From Strix aluco (lineage: Eukaryota > Chordata > Aves > Strigiformes > Strigidae): a DNA stretch of 64,000 nt. The notes below the pieces were generated by a model, which was given only the letters and a program-made list of their open reading frames with translations, was not told where the DNA came from and did no database searches. The position numbers and the translations under genes are program-made. The DNA lies in the NCBI RefSeq assembly GCF_031877795.1, contig NC_133946.1, positions 12,871,144-12,935,143 on the forward strand, written 5' to 3'. Positions 49,913-62,690 of the stretch are shown here, piece by piece (positions within the stretch are counted from its first letter, which is position 1; the number at the start of each line of letters is the position of its first letter).

Positions 49913-52900
49913 AAGTGTGTCTCTATTCAAGTATCAACACTGAAGTAACCAGGGATGCAGTATTTGTGCGTTCTCAGATGGTGGGCAAACGTGCCTGGAT
50001 TTTTGTTTATTTTTAAGGGGTTAATTTAAAATGTGTAAAACTTTCCTACCTTCAATCCATGTATGCCTCAGTAAATGGCTTCTATTTAATAACATCTTTG
50101 TACATTACCATTGAGAGATGGCTATCTCGGAGAGTTAAGCTGTGGATGTGCCCAAGGGTGGAAAAAGAACAAAAAAGTAAGTCGAAGGGGAGGGGAGATG
50201 GGAGAAGGAAGGTTCTTTGTTTGTGCAGGTTTTTTCAATGGATAATGTGTGTGAAGGGTAGGGGTGGAGGTGCTCTAAGGAGCATTCTGAGATAACAAAA
50301 TAGCTTGCTTGGCTGAACAGGCTGGGTTGAAATGACAGCCCTACCCATCCTCTCTTGCTCTTCTGTGAACTAACCAGCGCTCAGGCAGCAGTGCTCATGT
50401 GTGGAGTAGTGCTGTGCACAGCTCCTTTTCCTCTTCCCTTGGGTTTTGAGATGAAACTGCAGGGCTACTGGTATTTTCCCTCCAGCTCCTGAGTTTAGCA
50501 ACTTCTGTGTGAAGGAAGTTAATTAATTGGCCAATACCGCTGCCTGCTCCTCGCAGTTTGACAGGTCCTCTGGCACCAGCATGTCACCACACTCCATAAA
50601 CTTGCTGCACAAACCCTGTCTCAAGCCACAGCAGTCATTTTCTTGAAGACATGAGTATTTTCTCAATAGAACTTTACTTTTTGTACAAAGTACTTGTCTC
50701 CTTTCCTTTCCTCTGCAGAAACTATTTGTCACTCGAAAGACCCATCTGGTTTTGAAGGTTAGCCAGGCAGACCAGAGATGCCAAGGAAGCACACCCAACC
50801 TGATGCAGCAGGTTTCAGACCCCCCTGCAGCCCAACTCCTGCGTAGATTTTACTTCCTGTCACAAGTAATGTCTTAAAATTTTTGAATGGCTTACCCGAT
50901 AGAAAAAACTCTACTTTGTATTAATGGTCAATGGGTCTTTCTAGCAGATGTAAAAACCAGTGAAACATATACAATTTCTTTGGTTTTAGCAGGAACAGAT
51001 GATTTAATAAGCAGCTATAAATCTCTTGGGAATGTACAGACATAGTCAAACAGCACACTTCTGCCAGATTTTTCACTGACTAGACTTATAGCCTATGAGT
51101 CATAGCGGTCTGCTCCACTCTCCACCTCAAATGCCTGTTGTTGTTTTGGCTTTTAGAGGTGCTCTGTGCTGCATATGGGGGTTTTGATCACCTTCTGTTA
51201 ATGGGCTTGCTCTTTCATCCAGGAGACAGCCTTGAGTTGACTCTCATTCTCTGTGTGTGCATGATAGTGCATTATGTTTCCATTCCCTAGCCCAGCTTGT
51301 GAATTTAAAATTGTACCGTGAAAATGTTTCTGAGGATTATATTAATACAGCCTCCTAAATGGGTTTAGTAGTGGAAATTTCGATAAACTAAAAGAGGTAT
51401 AGTCAGCGTCTTTCTTAATACAATAATGTTTTCCTTCCCACAGTCTGTGGCTAACTTACGAAGTTTAATAAATTTATTCTAACAGTATTTTTAATAGATT
51501 CGGTTATTATCAACTCTTTAGAGATAAGGAAACTGAGACAGAGAGCTGTTTCAGTTACCTGTGGTTCATGCTGAATTTCAGGGGAGGGTTGTATTTCCTA
51601 AAGTATCAAAGTGCCATTCCAAATGGATGTAAAATGGCACTGTGTTTTACAACTGTCTTTTATATTGTGCTCGCTTTCCATAAGTGACTTAGATGTCTAG
51701 GAACTGGGGTTGCAAACTCCTGTTTTATTTTACAGTTGGTTTGCAAGCCATGTGAATTACACTTGGGATATACTTGAGAGGAGGTGAGGTATTAGAATTG
51801 CTGAGATTTTCTCCAGGTCACACCCTGGTAAACCAGAGATGAAACTAGTGATAAAACGTGAGACTTTGTATGGAATTTTTAACCATTGTGGAGGTTCTTG
51901 CAAGACAGGTGCAGTGCAGCTTATTTTGAATGCAGCTGGATGGGTGGGATTTAAAAAATGGCCCACAACATAGTTTTTTGGGTTTTTTTTAATAATGCAG
52001 TGCAGATATCATCTAATATTTTAGAGTGTGACCTGATACAAAAATCTGTCTACGAAAAATTATGCAAAGTTCTGACTTTGTCATACTCAGGCAGGGAAAA
52101 TCAGGCTTTAAATCTTTCACTGGCTCAGGACTGCATTTGCATTTGTTTTACTCTGGGACTTTGTAAATTGTGAGGAAAGTTTCTTATTTCAGTGGTAGGA
52201 ATGATGAAGAAACCTTGTTCATGTTTGGCCTTTTTCAGGCTGGAGGGATTAGCAAAAATGCATAGATGTGAAGCAGGTTGAGAAACTGGAAACAGCCTTG
52301 GAGGCTGATTAATGTATGGAATTGTATAAGGTGATCAAAGATACATATTGTTGGAAGTTTATGGTGAGATTGCAATTTACTGAATCATTCCAACACTGTT
52401 TACTTCTGATTTCTCAGTGCTTCAGAAAGCCAAACAGGTATTGTGCTACTAGGTGAAGAAAGCTATCCAAGGTCATATAACTGGATGGTGTCAAAATCCA
52501 GAACATTTGATTCTACTGACTCCTTGTTAGGTCCCTCCACACTGTACAGGAGGCAGAGTAGAGGGTTTCCACCCTATGCATATGTGCAAAAAAAAAAAAA
52601 AAGCCTTTTCATCTCTTTCTGGCAAACTGAGAGTGTTGCTTTATGCTTTCAGTAATCACAGAGCTTTCATGTTTACTGATGGGACTTTCACACGTCAGGA
52701 AATCAGAATACTGGAGTATAATCAGCATGTCTGTTCTTGAATGGGGAATTTTCCCCAAAGCAAGTTGTGATGCATGCTCCTAATGATTTGAATCTTACGG
52801 TTCAGACTTTCCATAAGCTGCTTCCAGCACTGTAGGCACTAACTTGTGTTTGCAGTGAACATACACACACCCAACTGCAAGGGCAACAGCCATAAGTTAC

Positions 52901-55485
52901 ATAGGTAAATCTTGGCATAACTCTGTGATCAATTGGGAATGGCCAGTGCCTTAAAAGTCTGGTCCTACTGTGGTGTTTAGATGGAGATGTTGGTGCAGCA
53001 GTCAGTGCTCGTGCTGTTACAGGCCCAGGTTAGAGGTTAGACAGAAATCAAGACTTCTAGCAGAGCTTTTGCTACCGCTTCTTCACTGGCAGCAAGGTCT
53101 TTTGCAAGCTTTCTGGTGTGTGGTCTTTGCACACTAAATGGCTAACACTCGGCCTGTGTTGTGGGTTTTCACCATTTTCACAGTATGAACAGCAAGCAGC
53201 AGCAGTTCCAGGGAGTGAGTTGTCCATCCTCTTAAAGCAATGTGCATAGCAATGGGGAACATCACATGACTACGTGGACCTTATCCAGTGTTTTAAAGGA
53301 AAAATATCTGTAACACTGTCCTGGCCTATATAAGCTGTATAGTTTTCCCAGACTTGGAAGAAAAGCACTGGTACTTTCCCAAGTTCCACCCTTCTCATTT
53401 TGATGTAAAAGAAATGTTGATTCTTGTTTTTCTTTTGTCTCTAAGATGGGAAATACTTTAATTAAAAGAAGAAATTATGGTTTTTCATGGCAAGAGGCAA
53501 AATCTTATCTCAGCCATCTCTTTCGTTGAGGGTAAAGCAGAATGAGCACTTTCTTCTTCTTTTTCTTAAATAATAGCTTCTACTGTTAGTGGTGAAGAGG
53601 AGACAGATAGGTAGGTGTGTGATTCCCCAGCAGCCTAAAAGGGGGTGTCTGGAGCGTCCTTCCTGGGGTGTGGGGCTGTTTTCAGAGGCATCCCCCAGCT
53701 CTGTTTGGAAGAGCACACAGAATTGAAGGAGGAGGAGGAGTGACCTTGCTTGTAAGGCATTCATCTGGAGCGCGGGCGCTGGGAGCTGAATTCCCTGCGC
53801 TGGGACTGGCTTCCTCTGTGGTCTGCAGTATGTTGCTCAGGGAATGTCTGTGCCGCACAATGGAGCTGGACACAGAGAGCCCAGGAGCTGACTCCAGGAG
53901 GTCTGCACAGCCCTACGGCGCAGTGGGGCACTGTGTGGAGGCACGACCCCCTTTCTGAAAAAATACAGCTGCACTGGTTCAAGCACTGTGTTGTGCTGTT
54001 GGGGATGTGCTGCTTCCAGTTCTGGAGTTATGGTGGCTGCAGCTCATTTGGATATCTCTGTACCACACTCCATTGCTAAACCCAGGAAGCACTGAGGTAC
54101 TGAGAAACCAACACTGAGATTACAAAACGTTTTTGAACTGTCTGCATGGTCTGGTTTTGGATTTCTTTTGTTTTGTACAAGCTCATCCTAGTCACTCCAC
54201 TGTCACTGACTTTCATTTCCTCCATGGCACTGGAAACCAGCTAGAAGGAAAGCTTGATTTCAGCTGTTTCCCATGCCCAAATTGTTTTCCAGGAAGAAGA
54301 AAGTTCTGATATCCCTTGGAGTTTAGCTGACCCCAGCTGTCTTCCAGGTCCTAACTGTGATCTCAGAGGAGGCAGCAGATTCTGGTGGTCAGAACCCAGT
54401 TGGTGACAAACTGTGTCTGAGGGGCCAAGCCACTTAACTCCTCTTTTCCAAGCAGCCACACAGCAGTGACGTTTACTGGGCTTTGTAAAGCACGCTGAGG
54501 GCCATGAATGAAAGGAGCTGTGCATATTCAAAGCAGTATTTTGTTTATCTGCTCTATCCAAAATAGAGAAGAAAATAGCTTTATTGTCTGTGGCTTGAAA
54601 AATCTGCCTGCTGTGATGATTATGACAATATGAAAGACAAGCTTGGTGTATGCCTAAGGAAACATACTGTTGCATTTGGCTTTGATTTCAATGGGGTGTA
54701 GGTGATGGGACTAGTACTAGGCTGGTGCTTGCAGTACCCTTCCTCCCCAGAGATGCTAAGCAGGGCTCACAGGCATCCCGCAGCATGTTACCAGCAGTTC
54801 GCAGGGTCTCCAGGCCAACTTGGAGGTTCAAGTCATGACTAACGTAAAGGAAGCCAACTGCAGAATTAGCACACAGATAAGTCATTGCTTTTTGTCCAAA
54901 GGAACATCAGGCTGACACGTTCTTCTTAGTCTCTTGGCTAATAGTCTTTGGAAGATAAGATCTATCCAGTCAGAGAGGGTTGCATAAACTTCCTGTGAAC
55001 TTTCATAGTTGATGATCAAAAGGAATCACAACACATTCTGTCATTATTTATGTATCTATTTATTAATTTAGAAGTTCAAGAGCATGCAGTACTATTGGTT
55101 GTGATTTTTCTCATGTAAACAAGGTGAAATTGTACTGGATGCTCAGCCTTAGGCCCTGTTATTTTCCATTTTGAGTTTAAATTAAGACCTCTTTCGCAGT
55201 GGGGGAAAAATGCAAGAAATCCAACCACCACCCATATTCTGCTTTGGACACCAGCACTGCATTTTGAATATACCTGTCCTCATGTCCATTGCTTTGCTAA
55301 GACTCTTCCCTTTATTAGCTCTAGAGCCAACGTAACAATGGAGATGGTTCCCAACAGCACCATGTTCTTTGTCCCTCTACCTGAAGGCAAGTAGAGGAAG
55401 GGCTACCTTGACAAGTTTGAAAAGTGCCTCTTCAGGTGGGGATTTGGCTTAAAGGATCTGTGTTCCCATCATTTATGTGCTCTGA

Positions 55486-55530
55486 GAAGGATTCTGCCCC
55501 TCTATTCCCATTAAGTCAAAGTTTTGCAGC
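55486..55530. repeat. Possible ancient interspersed repeat relic
   Basis: GATTCTGCCCCTCTATTCCC followed by ATTAAGTCAAAGTTTTGC resembles the old amniote pattern CTGCTCCCATTGAAGTCAATGGCAAA. Short and diverged. Confidence 0.3.
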
Positions 55531-56651
55531 GCTTGCTTGGTTGCATGCAAGATTTAGTCCTTCCAGAGTTATATTCTAGTAAGTCCTCCTTGCATTGCAA
55601 TTCCAGGTGTGAGGGGATCTGTTTTTTAAATTGTCTTCTAGTCCCATGTGTAGCGTCTTGTGTTGCAGGATGTGTACTGTGAATGAGGGCAACAGAAACT
55701 CGTCCTTTGGCTTTTGCTTAAAAGAAACAGTAGTGAACTAAGACAAATTGAGATATCTCGCATTCATGTAGGGTCAAATCAGAATTCCTGTGGAATTTCA
55801 AGCAACTCATTGACATCTGTCCTGATATGGCTAGTTCCCAGAGGAAGCCTGTTTGTCTCATTTGCCCTTCTTGGGACATAAATCCATGCTCGATGGGGAT
55901 ATATGCAGAAAAAATGGTATAGGAAGAGACTAACACCTATAAAGGGCAAAACTTTCTTGTTTTGTCCAGGCAGGACAAATAATCCCCCCTTGGGGGCTTC
56001 CCCCTTCCATCAGTTTTGGTCCTACAGCTTCCTGTCTTTCCTTTTCAGGCATGCCTGGGATACAGCACAGCCAGCACAGGAAGGGTGTTGGCTGGAGTGC
56101 AGATGGGTTGCAGGCAGGGCTGGTTCTGGAGAATTAAGGAGCAGAAGGACTTACTTACATGAGGTTCCCACCTTTTGGTTATCCCTATGGCTTGGCTTGT
56201 GCCTTGGCCTGGTGCCATCTGACACAGTGTGCAGCACTGGGGTGTTGAGGGCTGGCTGAATTGGCTGCCCAGGCCCAGAGCCAGTTTGTATGGTTTCTTT
56301 GGCTTTGCACCTTTTTCCTAGCAGGGTGAGCTGTAATATGTGTCTCCTGTCATGAGTCAGACTATAGGTATGGGTAATTCTCAAACCAGGCATTTACATG
56401 AGTTAATTCTACACTGTTCAGGTTTAAAGTTGTTTTATTAAGGAATTGTTCATCTTATTGCTCAGCAGATTTTCAACGTCATTATTAGGTTTAGCATGAG
56501 GAGCGTGTCCTGGTTATATCACCAAACAACATCTTAAAGCTTTAATTGCCAAATAAAAACTCTTTCTTTCTCTCTTTTCTGAAATATGCAACATTATTAA
56601 AGCACCACTTTGGTAAAATATTGTAGCACATGCTTGGCATATTTTTAAGCT

Positions 56652-56696
56652 CTTTTGAAGTCAATGTTTAAGTGCTTTGCTGAATCAGGGCCTAAA
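56652..56696 (+). repeat. Relic of an ancient amniote interspersed repeat (terminal part)
   Basis: GAAGTCAATGTTTAAGTGCT followed by TTGCTGAATCAGGGCCTAA is very close to the terminal part of the same old repeat type seen near 48.25 kb. In this repeat the words AAGTGCTTTGCTGAATC and AGGGCC are characteristic. No name is assigned. Confidence 0.5.
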
Positions 56697-56985
56697 ATAA
56701 TAATAGCCACAAAGTTAAGCAACTTTATTTCTGAATGAGTGTTTGCACAGGAGTTTAATGTGTGTCAGCTTCTTGTCATGACCCCCCAGGTACAGATATC
56801 CTCTTAGTTTCACTGCATCACTTAGAAACTTTTACAAATTGCTGTCTTGCACCCAGCTGAGATGTCAGGGTCAGACCCAAGTATGGTAGGCTTTCATTTG
56901 CAGAATGAGATCAAACTGAAATGGGATATGGGGCCATAAAGGGATTGGCAGCATCTCAAAGAGTGTACAGCTATTAGTAATTTCC

Positions 56986-57046
56986 TACATACATATAGTA
57001 TATGTGTGTGTGTATATATATACTTTGTGTGTATATATATATACAC
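56986..57046. repeat. TG/TA dinucleotide microsatellite
   Basis: Alternating (TG)n and (TA)n blocks interrupted by ACTT; a typical compound microsatellite, likely length-variable. Confidence 0.85.
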
Positions 57047-60000
57047 TTTTTTTCTGGGTTAGTGAAATCACTACAGTACTTCAAACATGATCCTTGTTGG
57101 GCTATTAAAGAACTCATGGAAATTTTTAATTCTCCTGCTAGAAGAGAGAGTTGTGGAAATACTATGGGTAATAGATCTGATGCTGAAATGGAGGAAGAAA
57201 GCAAGTTCATAGGTGACTGATCTTAGACTTACACCTGGGCAGTCTCCTTGCAACCGGGGGGGGGCTCGTATGTTGGGTCAACTCCTTTGCTATTGTTTAC
57301 AGGGGTACAATATGCTTTTGTACTACTTACTATGATACCATAATCCTAGCAAATCATGATGCAGTGAGGTAAAATTGTTAATGCCACTGAAGTCACTAAG
57401 TTTTATTTTCTCAAGTAGAATGATGCTTTTGGGGTCAGAGGTGTTATCTTGTGCGGTGTGCTTTACTGCTGTACTCTTATGCCGTTGTGTTGGAGTGTTA
57501 ACAATAAAGGCCAGTGCTGTGGGCTATTAATTCAAAGAACTCAATGGTGGTGTGGGACTGCTTCAAAGAGTATGGTGGCTGCTGTCCTGGATGTCATTGT
57601 CTTGTCCCACCTGGTAGTCACAGAACGCCCTATGCAAAAATGTTGAGGGCTGGGCCTCTAAATAAAGCTCAGAGAGCACAGTTTTTGTAGTGCATGCACA
57701 CTTTATAGTATGGGCTGGTGGGGGCCTTTCCCCTTATTTCCATACCTCTGCAAGTCACTGCCTGGTGATGAGGACGTGCTGCTGCCTAGCTCTGCCTCTC
57801 CCAGTGAGGTCAGCAGGAGCTGCAGGCACTTGCCTCTTCATGGTATTGGGTTAAAAATATACTGGAACAGGGTACTGAAGCTTCATTTTTTGCTGTTGAG
57901 TCTTAAATTCATCTAAGTTCAGATGTACATATCTGTTGAGGTCACTGGAAAAATGGTCAGTAACTGTGGTGTAGAGGTGACATGAGAGGCAGAGAGATAA
58001 GGTGGCCATCTTCTATGGGAAAGGGACAGAAGCTCTGCTGAAGGGCAGAAAGTTATTCGAGGAGGGGGAAAAATCATAAATAATTTTACAAGAGTATTTT
58101 TATGTGGAACTTCATTTTGTTTAAATAATGAGAAGGAAAATGTTACTGAAGTTGTGTAGTGATTCATCTCTGTTTACACCTACCAGAGATTTGTGCTGTT
58201 GTTGTGGGCAGCTTAGCCTGTAGCTCATCTCTGGTTTTGTTTTTTTAAATCCCAAAGTTGATGTGGTGTTTTCACTTACTGAAAGAGATAAAATTTCATG
58301 AGTCATTTAGAAGCAAATCTGATTTTTGTTTTCTCTCCTGTTGCTGATGATGGCCGCTTGATTTGGAAAGTGTTCAGTAAAGATTCTCAGACCACGCAGC
58401 TTGTGGAGAGAGCGGCTCATCCTTCGCTTTTCAGTCTCAAGGGCAGAGACGCCAGGTGTGCCCGGGTGAGGACTCCTCACGACACACTCATCTTGTTAGT
58501 GCAGGTCTGCTCCTGTGCGTCTCACGTGGCTTCTGCCTCCTGCGCTTGGGACCACAGAGCATAGCAAGGAGTGTGTTCAACCCATCAGAAATGGGAAGTG
58601 TATTGGAAATAGGAAACTAAACATCAGCCATGTGTGAGTAATGGATTGTCTGTCTCCTGCAGGGGATGAGGATACATATTCTAATGCAGTGTAGCCATGA
58701 CACTGTAATTAACATAACATCAGCTGCTCATGATGTCCTCTGTTTATGATCCCAAACTCCGTCCTGATCCTCAATTTTGTTCTGAGGTCTTGATGTGCTC
58801 ATAGAAAAGCCCAGTGAGAAAAAAGTAAAAGGTAGGAATGGTTCTTGTTTCACTGGGGCAAATCTGAGCAAAATATTTCACCTTTTGGCAACAAATTGGC
58901 TTATATTTATGAGGCTTAGAACAGAAAAGTGCTTGTCCGGGGTCTTCTGTGGTAGTCACCTGCCCAAGACCAAAGCTTGGGCCATAGTTTTACTACTGTG
59001 TTTTGTACCTACGTATTTGTGCATGCATAATATATTTTAACTACTTCATTTGTTTTGGTTGGAACTTTAAACTGTAACTGAGTGTACATGTAATGCAATG
59101 AGCATTTTCAATTGTTTATAAGTGTTAGCTTGCATGCTCTCCTGAGATCCTGACCATATGTGTAGATGTGGTCACCTAATGAAGTGCTACAGAGCCTTGT
59201 GATAAACTCTGGAGTGGGATGTGATGCAGATGGTTGGTACGTACTCCCATGCTACTAGTAATGGGGTCAATAGAAAATCTGAGACTGATCAGCCATTTCA
59301 CCTGTCCACTGATCAATTCCGAGGTTGATTTTTTTTTTTTTTATTACTTCCATGTCTCTGAGCACTCCCTCTGCAGTGCTGTAGAGTAAAACAGGCCTTT
59401 CTTGGGAGAAGCTACCTGTCTCCCTCTTTCCCCAGTTATGCTGCTGAAACTGTGCTCACTTGCAGCATGTGATGAGTTTAACTCAAGTCATACACCAAAG
59501 GGAACTTTTCAAGACAAAAACATGTCACATTTTTTTATATTTGTCTCCTGTGGTTCTGCTGGACTTCACTGGTGCATTCTTAAGGGAATTCAGTGTGAAC
59601 TTGCAAGCTTAGCATGTGGCACTTTCATGTCTAGAAAAACTTTCATGTAATGCCATGTCAGCATCTTCTGGGTTCTTGACAGCTGAAGTAGCTGTCTCTA
59701 TAGTCATCTACCTGTGAATAGTCTGCATGCAGTTTTTGGTAACAGTGTAAGATATGCCTCATGTACACGCCTTTGGGTAGTGTTTTTGATAGAAAGAGGT
59801 GGTTTAAGTGTACAACCCACTGGGAGCTCTGTCACTTGCAAAAAGTAGACGTTTCAGAAGTACAGTCACTAACATGCTCCCGTGTAAGTTTATATCTTAT
59901 AATAGCTATATGGAGAGATAGGTGTTCTCATAAGACATCTTGGCTACCTCACTGTCTAGGTTTGTTCTAATCCCACCTTTGCTATCGTGTTACAAACACA

Positions 60001-60255
60001 GCCAGAAGAGTATTAGGTTGGAACTCTTTTATATCTCCTCCTGTGTAAACCTAGCAGTATTGATTATGTAATGTACATACACATTCTCTTGTATTCAGCT
60101 CCCTAAATAACATATAAAGGGCTTCATATGCTAATTTTATTTCAAGTTTTTAATGCAGGAGTAGAATATCATAACAGCATAATGAAGTGGTTGATAGAGA
60201 AAAAAGAAACTGATTTCCTCCTGAGTAGGGCATAGCCAGCTTTGCAATTTTACGC

Positions 60256-60268
60256 CCACTAGAGGGAC
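60256..60268 (+). promoter_or_regulatory. Candidate CTCF-like site
   Basis: CCACTAGAGGGAC matches the CTCF core except at one position. It lies about 580 bp upstream of the candidate leader exon. Motif match only; such matches occur by chance. Confidence 0.22.
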
Positions 60269-60846
60269 TGTTGCTTACACTACTCATTGCAGAAAGCAGA
60301 GTCATGCAGTCCCTTTAGGATCTTTTATGAAGTTTTAAAACTTTGAATGACTGACTCTGGTTAAATCCTCTAAAGAGTAAGTCTCTAAGCTATTTCTTGA
60401 ACTGTAAAGACTTTGGGCATGGTGCTGTTCTTCTGAGTCCAAATACTTCTTACTGAATTTCCTTACTAAATGTTCTTTTTCTTTCTTCTTTTTTTTTTTT
60501 AAAGTATTTTCTGTTCTCTTGATTAATCAGTCCAGGCTTTACTATATGATGTTACTGGGGATTAATTTAGATTTTTTTTTTTTTTGTCATGGAGAAAATG
60601 TTGTGTTTTTATGTTTGGAATAAGTTTTGTTTTGCAACCACGGTGCCAATGAACATGGTAAATGAATCTGTTTTTGTATTTGCAAATGTCATTGAAATGG
60701 GTTTCTCCTTTAACTGGGAGATAGCGAGTTTTGGGTAAGAGTATGAGAACTTCCAAATGTATCTGTTTTTTCATGTTTAGCTGGGGGATTTTTTGTTTGT
60801 TTGAGTTGAATGTTCCTGACCTGCACATTTTACTTGTTAATTACAG

Positions 60847-60935
60847 AAACATGAAAGAATACGGGAAGTCCTGCATGACCACGATGAATACCTGTGCTAA
60901 TTAAGTCACTGGCTGGGTACTGGGAGAACAGCAAG
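60847..60935 (+). other. DENND2B: Candidate 89-nt untranslated exon of DENND2B
   Basis: Bounded by an acceptor with a T-rich tract (ACTTGTTAATTACAG, ending 60846) and a strong donor (CAAG|GTAAGC). It contains an upstream ORF of 17 codons, ATG at 60851 and TAA at 60902-60904, encoding MKEYGKSCMTTMNTCAN. The short MTTMN part faintly recalls the human DENND2B start MTMTANKN, but the frame closes at once, so this is more likely a leader exon than the first coding exon. No transcript evidence is available. Confidence 0.4.
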
Positions 60936-61326
60936 GTAAGCAGTCAGGCCATGCCAGCAGCATTTCTTGTAATCTGCGTGATTGTATTTCAATAAAGCCT
61001 TAGTGCTTTCAGATATCAAATTCATAACAAGTCGGGTGAAGACAAATAGCCCACAGGTTTGAATGCAATAGATTTACTTTTAGTTCAAAGCTTTGGCAAG
61101 CAAACACCTCTGTGTTCCTTCCTGGGGGGAAAAAAAAAGTACAAGCTCTGTGCTGGTTTTCTTTTTTAAAAGGCAATATCTCTAATTTGAACAATCGATT
61201 CATGACCAAAGCTCAGCTTCCTGGGCTGACTCTAGGGAGGGCTTGGAGGAGGGGTGGAATGCTTCAAAAACTTAGCTGATGAAAAGGCATGCTGTTTTGT
61301 GGATGCCTCCCAGAATTGTTTAAATC

Positions 61327-61374
61327 TGTGTGTGTGTGTATGCGCGCGCGCGTGCGTATGAAAAGAGAGAGAGA
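61327..61374. repeat. Compound TG/CG/GA microsatellite
   Basis: (TG)n, then alternating CG (TGCGCGCGCGCGTGCG), then (GA)n. Alternating purine-pyrimidine sequence with CG is a classic Z-DNA-prone tract. Confidence 0.85.
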
Positions 61375-62623
61375 GGTCTCCATGACAACTGGCCTGGCCA
61401 GTCTGTGTTCTCTGCAATCATTTTAGCTGGAATCAGTGCTGCGAAAGGTCATATGAAGGAGTTGTGGGAAGCACAGCAGGTATTAGACGCTAATCGACTG
61501 GTTTTCTGATTGCCTCAGATAATAAGACAGAGTTTTGTCTGGGAAATACAAATCTAAGAATGGAGTGGAAAGGGAAATGCTCCAAATTTCAGGTAACAAA
61601 AATTGCCTTTTTAATGTTATTTCCTCCCATTTTAAAGTTTGGTGTGTTTTGTTTTTCTTTTTTTCTGTGGTGTTTATCCCAGCCGAGTGTCTGAGCAAGC
61701 TTGGATTCCCTAGCTCTGGGGAATGATGTCATGCGGCAACAGTTGGATTCTATTAGCCAGGGAAAGAGGAAACATCCTGCATTTTTGAAAAAAAAAAAAA
61801 AAAAAAGATACTTTGGCTTTTTGTTGAATCCTGTGCAAAGGCTGCAAAAAGTGTTTGGTTTTTTTTTTTTTAAAAAAAAGAGTTGCTAAGAAATTAATTC
61901 ACAGAAAATGTAACTTAGGATCTAGACAGCACCAAACTTTAAAACCACTGCAACAATTACTCCTATACGCAAGAAAATAATTATGGAAGTGTTAGAGAAT
62001 TCAGAAGACATGTCGGTCTTCTTGGATGCTCCTATTTTCATCTTTAATGAGAGAATTAATTGCACCTTAATTAAGCAGAGGATTTGGAACCTCCACACAC
62101 TTGGGATCCTTTAGCAATTGTTTGGAGAATGTGCTGCTAAAGAGTTTCTTCTGGGCTGGGCTCTGTCTCAAACTGCTGTTTATGAATAGATGATGCTGGC
62201 AGCATTGTTCTCAATAAGGTTTTCAGTCCTGGACTGTATTTTTCATAGCTTTAAACCAGCTTTTTCTGGGAGAGGGTAGCAGGGGAAGAAAGTAGAAAAC
62301 TAGTAATTTCGGCAATTTGAAAGGGTCTTTTTCCCCCATTTCCTCAGAGATGTTTGCTAAATGCTGTATTCAACACTCAACACTAGGATAGCATGCATAG
62401 CATTTTAAGCAGAAAAATACCTAATGATTTCTGTACAACTGCTATGTCCTAATGAAAAGACTTAGAAAATGGATATAATCCTGCTTCCGCGAACATCGCA
62501 AAAATACACTGTACTGATAACCATGATAAAAAGATTAGGTCACCCATGTGCTGTTTAAACTCCCCTATAGCAGATGCTCATTTGTACTTTTATGCTGCTT
62601 TGCTCCCTTCTGTGCATTTCAGG

Positions 62624-62690
62624 CATGATCCAAAGCTTGCTGGAGTCCATGGGAGTTTTCCCGTCAACTTCAAAGGGCTTCAGATCAGCC
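62624..62690. repeat. Imperfect hairpin-like ancient repeat relic
   Basis: The left arm TGATCCAAAGCTTGCTGGAG and the right arm, which reads on the opposite strand TGATCTGAAGCCCTTTGAAG, pair imperfectly around CCATGGGAGTTTTCCCGTCA. This palindromic layout with 'AGTC-ATGGGAGT' and 'ACTTCAAAGGGCTTCAGATCA' words recalls an old palindromic amniote repeat (GATCC-AAG...AAGTCAATGGGAG). Family name not assigned. Confidence 0.5.

Larger units (their letters stand above)
21048..60846 (+). other. DENND2B: Long 5' intron of DENND2B (inferred)
   Basis: About 40 kb without any exon I can support. No segment matches the DENND2B N-terminal low-complexity region or its DENN modules. Open frames are short, lack paired splice sites, and are spread evenly over both strands as expected by chance. 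It contains one CR1 copy, old repeat relics near 48.2, 49.9, 55.5 and 56.7 kb, and homopolymer and dinucleotide tracts. Mammalian ST5 also has very long 5' introns, which supports the reading. An unannotated lncRNA or enhancer inside cannot be excluded from sequence alone. Confidence 0.5.

Noticed and set aside
57002..57220. ORF including GLVKSLQYFKHDPCWAIKEL
   Set aside because: It starts in a TG/TA microsatellite; the remaining 50 codons showed no convincing splice context or known motif.
60562..60828. 88-codon minus-strand ORF next to the candidate leader exon
   Set aside because: Lys/Asn-rich product of AT-rich sequence; no motif and no splice sites on that strand.
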